64,000 nucleotides of DNA from Macrostomum hystrix (lineage: Eukaryota > Platyhelminthes > Macrostomidae). Under the pieces are notes generated by a model. The model ran no database searches, was not told the DNA's origin, and worked only from the letters and a program-made list of their open reading frames with translations. Position 1 is the first letter of the stretch. The number at the start of each line of letters is the position of its first letter. Positions 43,670 through 53,590 of the stretch are shown here, in pieces. The DNA lies in NCBI GenBank assembly GCA_950097015.1, contig CATNEN010000038.1:14316001-14380000 (forward strand), in the 5' to 3' direction. The position numbers and the translations under genes are program-made.

Positions 43670-45545
43670 ACCTCCTTAAGAGGAAAGGGGAAAGTGTTCA
43701 TTTGGGACAGGGGAAAGGGGTAAGTGTTCATTTAGGACAGGGGAAAGGGGTAAGTGTTCATTTGGGACAGGGGAAAGGGGTAAGTGTTCTTTTGGGACAG
43801 GGGAAAGGGGTAAGTGTTCATTTGGGACAGGGGAAAGGGGTAAGTGTTCTTTTGGGACAGGGGAAAGGGGTAAGTGTTCATTTGGGACAGGGGAAAGGGG
43901 TAAGTGTTCATTTGGGACAGGGGAAAGGGGTAAGTGTTCATTTAGGACAGGGGAAAGGGGTAAGTGTTCATTTAGGACAGGGGAAAGGGGTAAGTTTTCA
44001 TTTAGGACAGGGGAAAGGGGTAAGTGTTCTATTGGGACAGGGGAAAAGGGGTAAGTTTTCATTTGGGACAGGGGGAAAGGGGTAAGTGTTCTTTTGGGAC
44101 AGGGGAAAAGGGGTAAGTTTTCATTTGGGACAGGGGGAAAGGGGTAAGTGTTCTTTTGGGACAGGGGAAAAGGGGTAAGTTTTCATTTGGGACAGGGTGA
44201 AAGGGGTAAGTGTTCTTTTGGGACAGGGTGAAAGGGGTAAGTGTTCATTTGGGACAGGGGGAAAGGGGTAAGTGTTCTTTTGGGACAGGGGGAAAGGGGT
44301 AAGTGTTCATTTGGGACAGGGGGAAAGGGGTAAGTGTTCATTTGGGACAGGGGAAAAGGGGTAAGTGTTCTTTTGGGACAGGGGAAAGGGGTAAGTGTTC
44401 ATTTGGGACAGGGGAAAGGGGTAAGTGTTCTTTTGGGACAGGGGAAAGGGGTAAGTGTTCATTTAGGACAGGGGAAAGGGGTAAGTGTTCATTTAGGACA
44501 GGGGAAAGGGGTAAGTTTTCATTTAGGACAGGGGAAAGGGGTAAGTGTTCTATTGGGACAGGGGAAAAGGGGTAAGTTTTCATTTGGGACAGGGGGAAAG
44601 GGGTAAGTGTTCTTTTGGGACAGGGGAAAAGGGGTAAGTTTTCATTTGGGACAGGGGGAAAGGGGTAAGTGTTCTTTTGGGACAGGGGAAAAGGGGTAAG
44701 TTTTCATTTGGGACAGGGTGAAAGGGGTAAGTGTTCTTTTGGGACAGGGTGAAAGGGGTAAGTGTTCATTTGGGACAGGGGGAAAGGGGTAAGTGTTCTT
44801 TTGGGACAGGGGGAAAGGGGTAAGTGTTCTTTTGGGACAGGGTGAAAGGGGTAAGTGTTCATTTGGGACAGGGGGAAAGGGGTAAGTGTTCATTTGGGAC
44901 AGGGGAAAGGGGTAAGTGTTCATTTGGGGCAGGGGGAAAGGGGTAAGTGTTCATTTGGGACAGGGGAAAGGGGTAAGTGTTCATTTGGGACAGGGGGAAA
45001 GGGGTAAGTGTTCATTTGGGACAGGGGGAAAGGGGTAAGTGTTCATTTGGGACAGGGGGAAAGGGGTAAGTGTTCATTTGGGACAGGGGAAAGGGGTAAG
45101 TGTTCATTTGGGACAGGGGAAAGGGGTAAGTGTTCATTTGGGACAGGGGAAAGGGGTAAGTGTTCATTTGGGACAGGGGAAAGGGGTAAGTGTTCATTTG
45201 GGACAGGGGGAAAGGGGTAAGTGTTCATTTGGGACAGGGGAAAGGGGTAAGTGTTCATTTGGGACAGGGGGAAAGGGGTAAGTGTTCATTTGGGACAGGG
45301 GAAAGGGGTAAGTGTTCATTTGGGACAGGGGGAAAGGGGTAAGTGTTCATTTAGGACAGGGGGAAAGGGGTAAATTTGGGACAGGGGGAAAGGGGTAAGT
45401 GTTCAATTAGGACAGGGGGAAAGGGGTAAGTGTTCATTTGGGACAGGGGAAAGGGGTAAGTGTTCATTTAGGACAGGGGAAAGGGGTAAGTGTTCATTTG
45501 GGACAGGGGAAAGGGGTAAGTGTTCTATTGGGACAGGGGGAAAGT
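43670..45545. repeat. 30/31-bp minisatellite downstream of GPATCH4
   Basis: About 61 copies of ggacaggggaaaggggtaag plus tgttcatttg. A 30-bp form and 31-bp forms (extra G or A: gggggaaagg, ggggaaaaggg) alternate in runs. A multi-unit block containing the tctattgggacagg variant at 44028 reappears at about 44547, a segmental duplication of about 519 bp. It is purine-rich on the plus strand. Confidence 0.95.
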
Positions 45546-46050
45546 GTGTGCTAAGATACAAACGCATAGTACGTGTACAAGGGTTTTCACATAAGCATGT
45601 GTTCTCAGACAAAATCTATTATATAACTTCTCGAGATCATTCAATATTTAACAAATATATATATTTTTTAAATTCATATAATCGATTTCGTGACTCATTA
45701 AAGTATAGGACCAAAAATAATTATAATTAATAACAGTCAGCAGTATCACAATGCCAAAGGGCCTACGCCTGATAAGCAGTAACACATTTTTAAATCAATA
45801 AGAGTATAGCAATACGTACAGACAATTGTGCATGCATTTTTTTACAACTTGTGAAACACTAGCCTTAAACCTCTTCCTTTCGTCTCGCCTTAACTCCCTT
45901 ACTTCCCTCTCGCCTTAACTCCCTTCCCTCTCGCCTTATCCCCCACCTTCCCTCTCGCCTTACCCCACTCCTCCCCTCTCGCCGTAACTCCCTCCCTTAC
46001 TCGCCCTCGAGCTTAAGTCCATACAAGCGACCAGCAATCAATCGCCGATA
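45546..46050. other. Intergenic spacer with CT-rich repeat
   Basis: AT-rich to about 45860, then about six degenerate 20-21 bp pyrimidine-rich units (cttccctctcgccttaactc) at 45870-46010, next to the 3' end of the centrin-like gene. No gene. Confidence 0.55.
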
Positions 46051-46052
46051 AA

Positions 46053-47403
46053 CTAGCTGTACATGTGAGTCTGCATCATAACTTTGACAAATTCTTCAAT
46101 GTCGACCGCATTGTCGCCGTTGGTGTCAGCCTCCTGGATCATCTCCTCCAGCTCGGGTTCTGGTATGCGCACCTTGTAGTCTCGGCAGAGCTTCTTTAGA
46201 TTGGCGAGGGTCACCTTTCCTGTGTCGTCTGAGGTTGAGTAACAGTTTTCTATTTAACGCAGCACAAGGCTTTTCATTTTTAACGTATTTTATTAACTTG
46301 GCTTTGTTGCTATTTTTAGCATCATTTGCGGGGAACCCCGTTTCAACAGCTAAAGCATCTCGTCTTCAAAATAGTCATTGAAGATCATTGTCGATCTGCT
46401 TACCAATGTCAAAATGCTTGAAGCCCAGCACAATCTCGTCGTGCAAATCTCTAACTTCACCTTGGCGATCGATGACAAAGTTAAGAAAAGCGTTGAAGTC
46501 CGTGGCGCTGGAATGGCAGTTGATTGACAGATAGGCGCTAGCAACTGCACTAATGAGAATGTGCAGCGGTGTAACTATCTATACACCAACATGCATTATC
46601 GACTAATAAAATAGTCGATCTAAATAATACACCTGGATAAGCACACCTGTCACATCTAGATGAGCACACCAGACCTAGATGAGCAGTAAATATAAGTTTT
46701 GTGACTTAAACTAGCTCATGAATGGCCTGAGAAAATGATTTGCACCTCCTGAGGTAAAAATTGACAAACAATTAGGATTTTCAGGCGATAAAACTCACAT
46801 GAGCCCCTTATTTAGCTCGGTGGCCATCTTGTGCACCTGATCCAACTCGGTCTTGAAGCCCAGAGCTCGCAGCGCCAGACGAACTTCAGACAGAGTCAAG
46901 TTGCTGAATAAAAAAGTCTACTTAGTTAATCAATAGAATGTTAATTTAAACGTCTTTTTTACGGAAAGCCAGCTCAAAACTGCACGTGCAACCTCACCCG
47001 TCCAGATCTGAGTCAAACACATCGAATACAAGTTTCAAGTCGCGAATCTCCTGCGGAGTCAGCTCATCCAGGGCTCGAACCCCGATTCGCATATTGTGCA
47101 ACTCCTTTTCTTCGACTTCATGCGTCTTTAGCACTTGCAGAAGCTGTTGATAACATGTATTATATGAATGGATTTCCGCTTTATATACGACTAAGAACAG
47201 ACAAGAAAATATTGTCACTATATACTACTTACATTCTCTCCCAGCAGTGGTATATTTGGGGGTAGAGGCTTTGGCATGAGGACGCTGCCAGATTCCGCCT
47301 TGGCGCCAACTGGTTTTGGCAGGTCGGAGCGACCAGCAATGCTGGCCTTGTTACCTGACTTTTTGCCAACTTTCTTGCCACCCTTTTTGCCACCTTTAGG
47401 CAT
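46053..47403 (-). CDS. Centrin-like EF-hand protein
   Basis: Centrins (caltractins) are calcium-binding proteins of centrioles and basal bodies. Five exons with agreeing phases: 47403-47233, 47143-46998, 46903-46799, 46507-46404 and 46228-46053; 233 residues. The first 20 residues are Lys/Gly-rich (MPKGGKKGGKKVGKKSGNK), then a Pro-rich linker. Four EF-hand positions: loop 1 DSDLDGNLTLSE is complete (split by intron 2), loop 2 is degenerate, loop 3 DIDDTGKVTLAN lacks the terminal Glu, and loop 4 DTNGDNAVDIEE is complete. LVFDVFD, LGFKHFD and EEMIQEAD are typical of centrin, and the protein ends MMQTHMYS, near the centrin end KKTSLY. The basic N-terminal extension makes it longer than ordinary centrins (about 170 residues). 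Could be a centrin paralogue rather than centrin 1/2 itself. Confidence 0.85.
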
Positions 47404-47654
47404 TGTTTATTTGCTCTTGTGGCTGCAACAATCAGATAATGTTTACTTGAAATTCCGTGGTTTGGTTAAACACCCCTGATATTTATTAAACTTATAAAAA
47501 AAAACGAAAAAAACTAATAAATTTTACAGTCTTTAGGTTTTATTTAATCTAATACATTTTTTTAATCTAAAAGTAAAGCTATAAGACCTAAAACCTAATA
47601 TAGCACTATTTCAAGCTAAATTCTTTAGTCTTATTCGCAATTTATTTGAGGGTA
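47404..47654. promoter_or_regulatory. Upstream region of the centrin-like gene
   Basis: About 250 bp between the centrin-like start codon and the mariner insertion; AT-rich. The insertion lies close to the expected 5' flank. No specific motif recognised. Confidence 0.3.
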
Positions 47655-47728
47655 TTCCGGGTGTCCGGAAAGTCATGAGAAAACTACAAAAGGTTAATTA
47701 TAAAAACGCACAGAACAGTGAAACTTTA

Positions 47729-48778
47729 CTAATCAGTAATGTAATTTCCCCTGAAGTCAATCACAGCTTGGCAGTGCTCCACGAGCCGTAGAACCTCGCG
47801 TTTCAAGCAGTTTGCATCCAGACCCCTCGCCCACTGCAACGCGGCCTCGCGGACCTCATCGTGGCTGCTGAACTCCCGCTTCGAGAAGTCCGATTTCAGC
47901 TAATTGAAGAAAAAACGGTCGCATAAATTGAAATCAGGGCTGCAGGGACTCTGAAAAAGCAGTTGAACTCCACGAGTCTCCATGTACTGCTGCACAGGCT
48001 GGGCCACATGAGGTCGTGCGTTGTCCCACTGCCACAAGACTTCGGACAAATGAATTGGCTGTGATCTGAGGCTCCGCCATAGGTCACCTGTGTGTCGAAC
48101 GAATTCAACGATGCGATTGGCATCAACAGTCTGCTTTGGCGCCGTTGACATGATAGAGAATCGCTTGCTTGGGGTGAAAGCGACTACCAGCATTGTCTTT
48201 GGGTCCCCGACTGAGTGTCTCACAACTTAAGGTCGATGGTCGCCTTGACCCAGCCAGCACCGGTTGTTCTGCCGTGTACCAGTGTTTTTAAGGTACACCC
48301 ACGTCTCGTCCTCCACCACGTACTTGTTGCAGAAGCTGGTCATGCCCTCGGTATGAAAAATCCGACGTATTTGCTTGGCACAATTGACGCGAGCAACCTT
48401 GTTCTCCTCGGAGAGAACATGCGGGACCCACACGGCAGACACATTGCGAAGTTGCAGGTCTTCAGTCAATATTTCATGCACTGTTGATTTCCCAACCTCC
48501 ATGAAGTCAGCAAGATCTCTGACACTCACTTTTGGGTCTTCTTTCACGAGATTTCTGCAGGTCTCGATCAGCTCTGGTGTTCTCGTCGATCTCGGCCGGC
48601 CAACACGGGCAGCTTGGGCCAGTGGGTACGACTCGTCACGGAACCTTGTGTACCATCGGTACACTGACGACAGACCAGGCGCCACATCTCCATGCACTTT
48701 CAGCAGTTCTCCATGGCAATCAGGAGCAGATATACCAAGCTTATACCTGGTATAAGCATAAGCTTGAAACTCGTCCAT
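47729..48778 (-). pseudogene. mariner transposase with two in-frame stops
   Basis: A single reading frame of 350 codons runs from ATG 48778 to TAG 47729 without a frameshift but with TAA at 48229-48227 and TAG at 47902-47900. N-terminal helix-turn-helix DNA-binding region with GRPRSTRTPELIE; catalytic motifs EDETWV, WDNARPH and SPDFNLCDRF. The Asp of DNARPH and the Asp of LCDRF are 34 residues apart, the DD34D spacing of mariner. Intact it would cut and paste the element at TA. The second stop looks like a CAG-to-TAG change and the first is also one base from a Glu/Gln codon. Inactive as it stands. Confidence 0.88.
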
Positions 48779-48999
48779 CTCGAAGCAGCAGCAAGGATCA
48801 ATGAAGAAAAAAGTAACGATAGATGCTTGCTTTGCCTCTGCGTTGCAGTGGCCTAGACTTCTAAGTTATAACCATCAGCCTTACCCCCAAATTTGAAGCT
48901 AGAATCTAGCTCTTTCAGCCATAGACATATATTAAGTCAAGTGTTAGAATGGTACAGTATCTTGTCAATAGCTTGTGTCTAAGTAGTTAGAATAGTATA

Positions 49000-49258
49000 T
49001 TATTACCCAGGCTTTCAGGGCGATAATGGGAAAGCCAGAGGGCGCCGAAGGCGCCCGAGGGATTTCTCATTATCGCCCGCAAAGCCTGGGTAATACTGTG
49101 ATTGTACCATAGACTATGTGGCTTATAGTATGTGGCTATACGTTAAAATACACAAAAATAATCCATTATCGGCCCAACTTTTCGGGCCAAAATGACATCG
49201 TCTATGGCAATAATCGAATATCAGCCCGCCCGATAGCCACGTAGTCATGGTACAATAA
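49000..49258. repeat. Nested palindromes inside the mariner 5' region
   Basis: First palindrome: tattacccaggctttcagggcgataatg (49000-49028) against cattatcgcccgcaaagcctgggtaata (49068-49095), with inner ggcgccgaaggcgcc. Second: ttgtaccatagactatgtgg at about 49102 against ccacgtagtcatggtacaa at about 49236. These resemble fold-back MITEs inserted in the mariner. Confidence 0.65.
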
Positions 49259-49291
49259 CACATTCTCATGACTTTCCGGACACCCGAAGTA

Positions 49292-50820
49292 TATTTCTCG
49301 TCAACAAAGCATATATTTTGGCAATGTGTTAATGGTACACTGGTACAGGTATATATGAAAGATAGCTAAAAAATAGTCTCTTCACGTTTTGTTTTCCCGG
49401 TGCTGTGTTGACGAAAAAATCAAATATATAACTAGTTTTTATTCACAGTTTTACTAACTCAAAGATCGGCTATCATAGCTATAAAAATCAAACAGATTTT
49501 AACTTTACTTGCAAACAATTGTTTATTTCAGACTCTGACATACTTCAAGAATTAGTAAAGAAGAAATTAAAACATATTATCTCATTTTAAGTTACGCGAT
49601 ATTTGAAGCTTTTAAAACTAAAGTGTAAGAGATAACACAATAACTTTATAATAAACAAACAAGAAAAGCCTAAATATTTAAAAGTATCGTCGAGTCAATG
49701 CCATAAAAAAGCATAGTTTAGGAAAGTTAAATTTGTGAACCTAAGTAAAACGAATTCGTATTTCTGCTTGCATATAGACAGCACTAACGAATGTTTTTAC
49801 ATCTCTATTATTAAATTTTTGTTTTCATTATGCTTTTAATTTTTTTCTGTTTTAATTATGCTCAAAATTTGTCAGATGAGTTCTAAGCAACAGAAATACA
49901 ATATTTAAAATGATAACTTCGATGAACCGCGGAGTCCAACACGCAATAATCTTATTTCCACGTACAAAGAGCTCAGACTGGGCATTAGACTCATTAAACA
50001 CTTAAACTCATTAACTAAAATGGTTAGCAAGGACAGATCTTCATGAAGTTAAACTCTTGTCTATCACATCTAGCTCGTTGTAAAATTATGATAACTCGGA
50101 CATAAAGACAAAGTGGCCAGCAGTTTGGTGAAATAAAGTCTTAATATATGAGTGCATAACAGCGCTAATTGTTAAAATAAAAGTTTCAAATTAAAAACTA
50201 AAGATCCATTAAATGTAATTGAGAAAAACAATTAGCATCACGTTTGGGCACCTTACAGTGTCAGTTAGAGAAGTGAGAAAGTGGCCAGCAGAGAAGTGGC
50301 CAGTAGAGAAGTATACTAGAGATCAGTCACTGTTCTGTTTGTAATTATATTTCTTTTCGTTTCAACTTCTACACCGCAACTAACTTGCGATGTGATATAA
50401 TTTACAACCTAGTTTCGTTGCTTTTGGTTCGGCTGCAATCTGTCAGCATATGACCGGAAGTACACAATGAAAAAATACAGAATACGAGCGTATAGCACAA
50501 AATATAGGTGCTGTGTTTAGAATTCTTGACAATGGCCCACCCTAAAAAGCACATGGTTTTCGCATAACTGCGTGGTTTGTTTCTCAGCGAAACACGTACA
50601 TTGCAATGTGTTGAGCAAGTTCGGGACCCACTCGTACATTAGATAGAAGGAAACACTGCATGTTAAACATTCAAAGCCAGGGAATTTGTACAGCTAGTGG
50701 CCTGTAACAGTAAACAGCTATCCTTCCTTATTTATCAAACTCACTGTAGCTTGTAAAAGTGTAAAAGCTCATAGCTAGACAAAAATATTATTTTGACCCG
50801 CGAAAGAAGTCCAGTTCGAA
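49292..50820. other. Intergenic region upstream of the SLC15-like gene
   Basis: About 1.5 kb AT-rich with no coding frame of note. The short phrase gtggccagcag recurs near 50113, 50281 and (as gtggccagtag) 50300. No promoter motif could be assigned. Confidence 0.4.
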
Positions 50821-52314
50821 ATGTCAGATGCGACTGAAACAACCGAACTTCTAGCTGAAGGTAGGCGGCGAGCTGCCACTGGCGCCGCTCAAAACAGCTC
50901 AAAAACTGTCTTAGCACTTCTGCTTGTCATGAAAATCTGCAGCAACATGTTCGAGAACCAAATAGCCTCATTCGATGTAAAATCATTCAACAACACCGCA
51001 TCGGATGCCGGCATCTGTGTCTATGAGAAAAGGACGCCAAGCAGTATGATGACAGTCGTTGTCATCGCCATGGCGACCGCGGCATTCGTGCTGCCGACTC
51101 TCGGAGGCCTGCTTTCGGACGCCTTCATCGGGTGTCTCAAAACGCTGTGGATTGGTGTGCTGCTGCAGCTCATTGGCAGCGCAACGCTGGTGGGTTTCGA
51201 CATGGCCGGTCTTGCCTGCAGGATGCCGCTGTACATCCTGGCCTGGGTGCCCGTCCTGCTGTTTCTTGGCTTCGGTGACTTGATGCTGCTCTACGCGCCG
51301 CTGCGAATAACTTCAAACAGGCGCACCAGGCAGCTGGTGCTTTGCCTGTACTTTGCCGCTGCAGCCTCTGGAGAGACCATTGGCAACGTGCCTTCGGTGA
51401 TGAAGTACTTTACCGAGAGAAGCTACGAGTATTTGGGCACCATCTTTAGCATTTTCAGCCTGTTTTGTCTAATCGTAGTAACCTTGAAAAACAAAAGCAC
51501 CGCGCTAGGCGCAAATAACAGGGACAACTTTGCGCGCCCCAGGCCGAAAAGGCTGCTAAAGTTCTACCTGATTACTGCGGGCGCAATTCCACATCTCACC
51601 TGTATCACCTTGTGCAGATTGACATTGTACTGGCAGCAGATCAGGTACTTTACCAACGCCCATGGTGACGAGGATGTGCTGGCATTCTTTGTGCCATTCG
51701 CTGGTTATCAAACTGCTTCGATTTTGCTCAGCCTGGTCGGAGCTGCCATTGTGCTGAGGTTCGGCGCCCCAGTCTGGTTCAGCGTGATGTTTCGCATCAG
51801 AGCTGGTCTGTGCCTCATGGCTTTCACTAAGCTGCCGCTGCTGTTGCTGAGTCTGCTGGACTACCACAATATAATCTGCATCCAGAACTGGGATCCATTC
51901 GCTGTTTTGGCCACCTACTTTGCCTCATCCTTTCTCGATGGAGTCTGCAATGCCCTCACTACAATGGCCATCTACGAGCTGATCTATTGCGTGGCGGACT
52001 CCGGCGCCAAGGCAACAATGGTGGGCATCTTCTACACGGTGTGGGGCCTGGCTATCTTTCTGAATGGCGCAATCCTGCTCATCCTGCAGGCCTGCAGTGT
52101 GCTCAGCCTGGACTCGACCAATCGGGCCAAGCCAAAATCGCACATTGCGTACGGCTGCGTCATCTGCCTGATGCTGATTGCCATCGCCTACTGGGAGAAG
52201 ATCTCCTGGCCTCGGGCCTCTGGCCTGCTGGCGGATCACGAGGCAGAAGAGGATGCCAACCAAAGCGCTGGGGCGTCCGCGGACGCTCTTGAAACAATGT
52301 CACTAGACACTTAG
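50821..52314 (+). CDS. SLC15/POT-like proton-coupled oligopeptide transporter (divergent)
   Basis: Intronless gene of 497 codons, from an ATG at 50821 to TAG. The product is a 12-TM-type membrane protein: hydrophobic segments begin at about residues 27, 76, 100, 130, 165 and 205, with a second set after residue 240. POT/PTR2-like features are a TM1 region with NMFEN, PTLGGLLSDAFIG (compare the POT pattern GGxxADxxxG) and, near the end, AIYELIYCVADSGAKATMVG then IFYTVWGLA, matching the E..Y..AP..M...G..Y...G.G block of TM10. The TM1 ExxER motif of canonical POT proteins (proton coupling) is not seen, so substrate and coupling are uncertain; a nitrate/peptide-family or orphan MFS carrier is possible. 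The tail is acidic and Ser-rich. An AATAAA lies at 52536-52541, 222 bp after the stop. Confidence 0.65.
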   Translation: MSDATETTELLAEGRRRAATGAAQNSSKTVLALLLVMKICSNMFENQIASFDVKSFNNTASDAGICVYEKRTPSSMMTVVVIAMATAAFVLPTLGGLLSDAFIGCLKTLWIGVLLQLIGSATLVGFDMAGLACRMPLYILAWVPVLLFLGFGDLMLLYAPLRITSNRRTRQLVLCLYFAAAASGETIGNVPSVMKYFTERSYEYLGTIFSIFSLFCLIVVTLKNKSTALGANNRDNFARPRPKRLLKFYLITAGAIPHLTCITLCRLTLYWQQIRYFTNAHGDEDVLAFFVPFAGYQTASILLSLVGAAIVLRFGAPVWFSVMFRIRAGLCLMAFTKLPLLLLSLLDYHNIICIQNWDPFAVLATYFASSFLDGVCNALTTMAIYELIYCVADSGAKATMVGIFYTVWGLAIFLNGAILLILQACSVLSLDSTNRAKPKSHIAYGCVICLMLIAIAYWEKISWPRASGLLADHEAEEDANQSAGASADALETMSLDT

Positions 52315-52535
52315 AGGGCTTTGAGTTGCACGGAATGACAAGATTTAGCCAGAATTGGACATTGCTGTGTTTCTGTGTCGCCCTACGGATCGCAAAATTA
52401 ACACGATGTGAATTCCTTTTCAATGCCTTTGCATGCATCTATGAGCGAAAAAAACTATATAATCAGCCAAAAAAATATTGTAATTTCAATCATTCATCAA
52501 GCAAAATGTCTTGTAAATAGTTTCTCATACAATCA

Positions 52536-52541
52536 AATAAA
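52536..52541 (+). terminator. Polyadenylation signal of the SLC15-like gene
   Basis: Canonical AATAAA about 222 bp after the SLC15-like stop codon, in an AT-rich stretch just before a SINE. Cleavage site not determined. Confidence 0.55.
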
Positions 52542-52577
52542 AATTTAGACTTTATCAATCTGTCTTCTATACAAGAG

Positions 52578-52936
52578 TTAATAATAATAATAATTGTAGG
52601 GTGGCTGCGGCCAATAGCACATCATTTTGTGAGAGGCCCGCAGTGAGCGAGGAGACAATTCTGCCCATTTCGCTGACTCCTGAGCACACACGCACACAGA
52701 TGCCGTACGCAGGCATACACTCACACAGGAGGTGTGTACAACTGCCCTGAATTTCTCATTGTCAGGCAGTGTACACTCTCACTGTGCCTTTGAGGTTGGC
52801 GCTCAAGGTCGTAAATTGCACGACAAGCCCCCAAGCCTTTTCTCCGCGGCTGCGCCCAAAATAAATGTGGCCTCGCCGTGGAATCGAACTTAGGGACCTT
52901 GGAACGCGTTAACCGCTCTGTCACCGACCCCCGCCC
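52578..52936 (-). mobile_element. tRNA-derived SINE (family 1), copy 6
   Basis: (AAT)n tail at the left (ttaataataataataattgt), body cgacaagcccccaagccttt, B box as the reverse complement of gtggaatcgaacttaggga, and a head ending cgttaaccgctctgtcaccg. A short stretch of the head is missing (ccttggaacgcg). Confidence 0.85.
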
Positions 52937-53590
52937 ACTATTACTAACGATGGTGCTCATTTAAAAAAAGCGTTGAAAGTAGAAAGATTATACGCTTACT
53001 TTTCCCCTAGGGGAAAAACAATTCACGATAGCTCCGAAACCGAATGCCCGATTTTCGTAAAAGTCCACCATTTGAGTAAAAAATGACCACCAACTTTCAA
53101 AGCCGTCCGAGTCAGCATCGTCGAGACATTCGGCGATTCTCATGTCGAAGACCCATGCAGGTGACAAGGACAGCTAAAATTGCTTTGTACGAGCTAAACA
53201 ATATAATCCAAAATAGTAAAAAACTAGTACACTAAGCCCCTTTGGGCATTGAATGTAGTTGAATTATACTCATGTACTTCTGTAGCTTTAGCTTATCACA
53301 CACAAGATTATTTTCGAAACTGTTTAAATTGGCTAGTTTTAGCAGCACACCTTCTCCAACCTTTGTGTCGCGGTGGTCAATCTAGTACAGTGCTTGCACA
53401 AAGCAGAGTGTTATGCACATTTTACTGAGTACAATTGTGCATGCGATAGCTGACTGTGTATTCACTGCTCTCCGACTCACATATAGCACTATCGCTGTCA
53501 AATGTTTGCATATAACTTACAGAAGGTAGAACGAAGCGCACTGACTGCGACTTACAGCTGGCGCTGTGTTTTTAAGCAAATTGTCCAGTT
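52937..53590. other. Upstream region of the esterase gene, with repeat fragment
   Basis: A palindrome ttttcccctaggggaaaa (about 53000) begins a segment whose part at 53085-53190 resembles 23020-23115 (gtcagcatcgt.gaga.attc.gcgattct). The remainder to 53590 is unique and should hold the esterase promoter. Confidence 0.45.

Larger units (their letters stand above)
47655..49289 (-). mobile_element. mariner element with TA target duplications
   Basis: Terminal inverted repeats: left (47655) ttccgggtgtccggaaagtc then atgagaa; right the reverse complement, ending cacccgaag at 49289. A 24-bp core is identical. TA flanks each end (47653-47654 and 49290-49291), the usual Tc1/mariner target duplication. 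The transposase lies on the minus strand and is broken. At 1635 bp it is longer than typical mariners (about 1.3 kb), because about 300 bp of palindromic sequence lies between the transposase start and the right TIR. Confidence 0.9.

Noticed and set aside
47729-48778. Reassignment of TAA/TAG to glutamine, suggested by in-frame stops in the transposase and LINE
   Set aside because: Host genes here (GPATCH4, SLC15-like, centrin-like, LASP) end at TAG or TAA at sensible positions. The stops occur only in decayed mobile elements.
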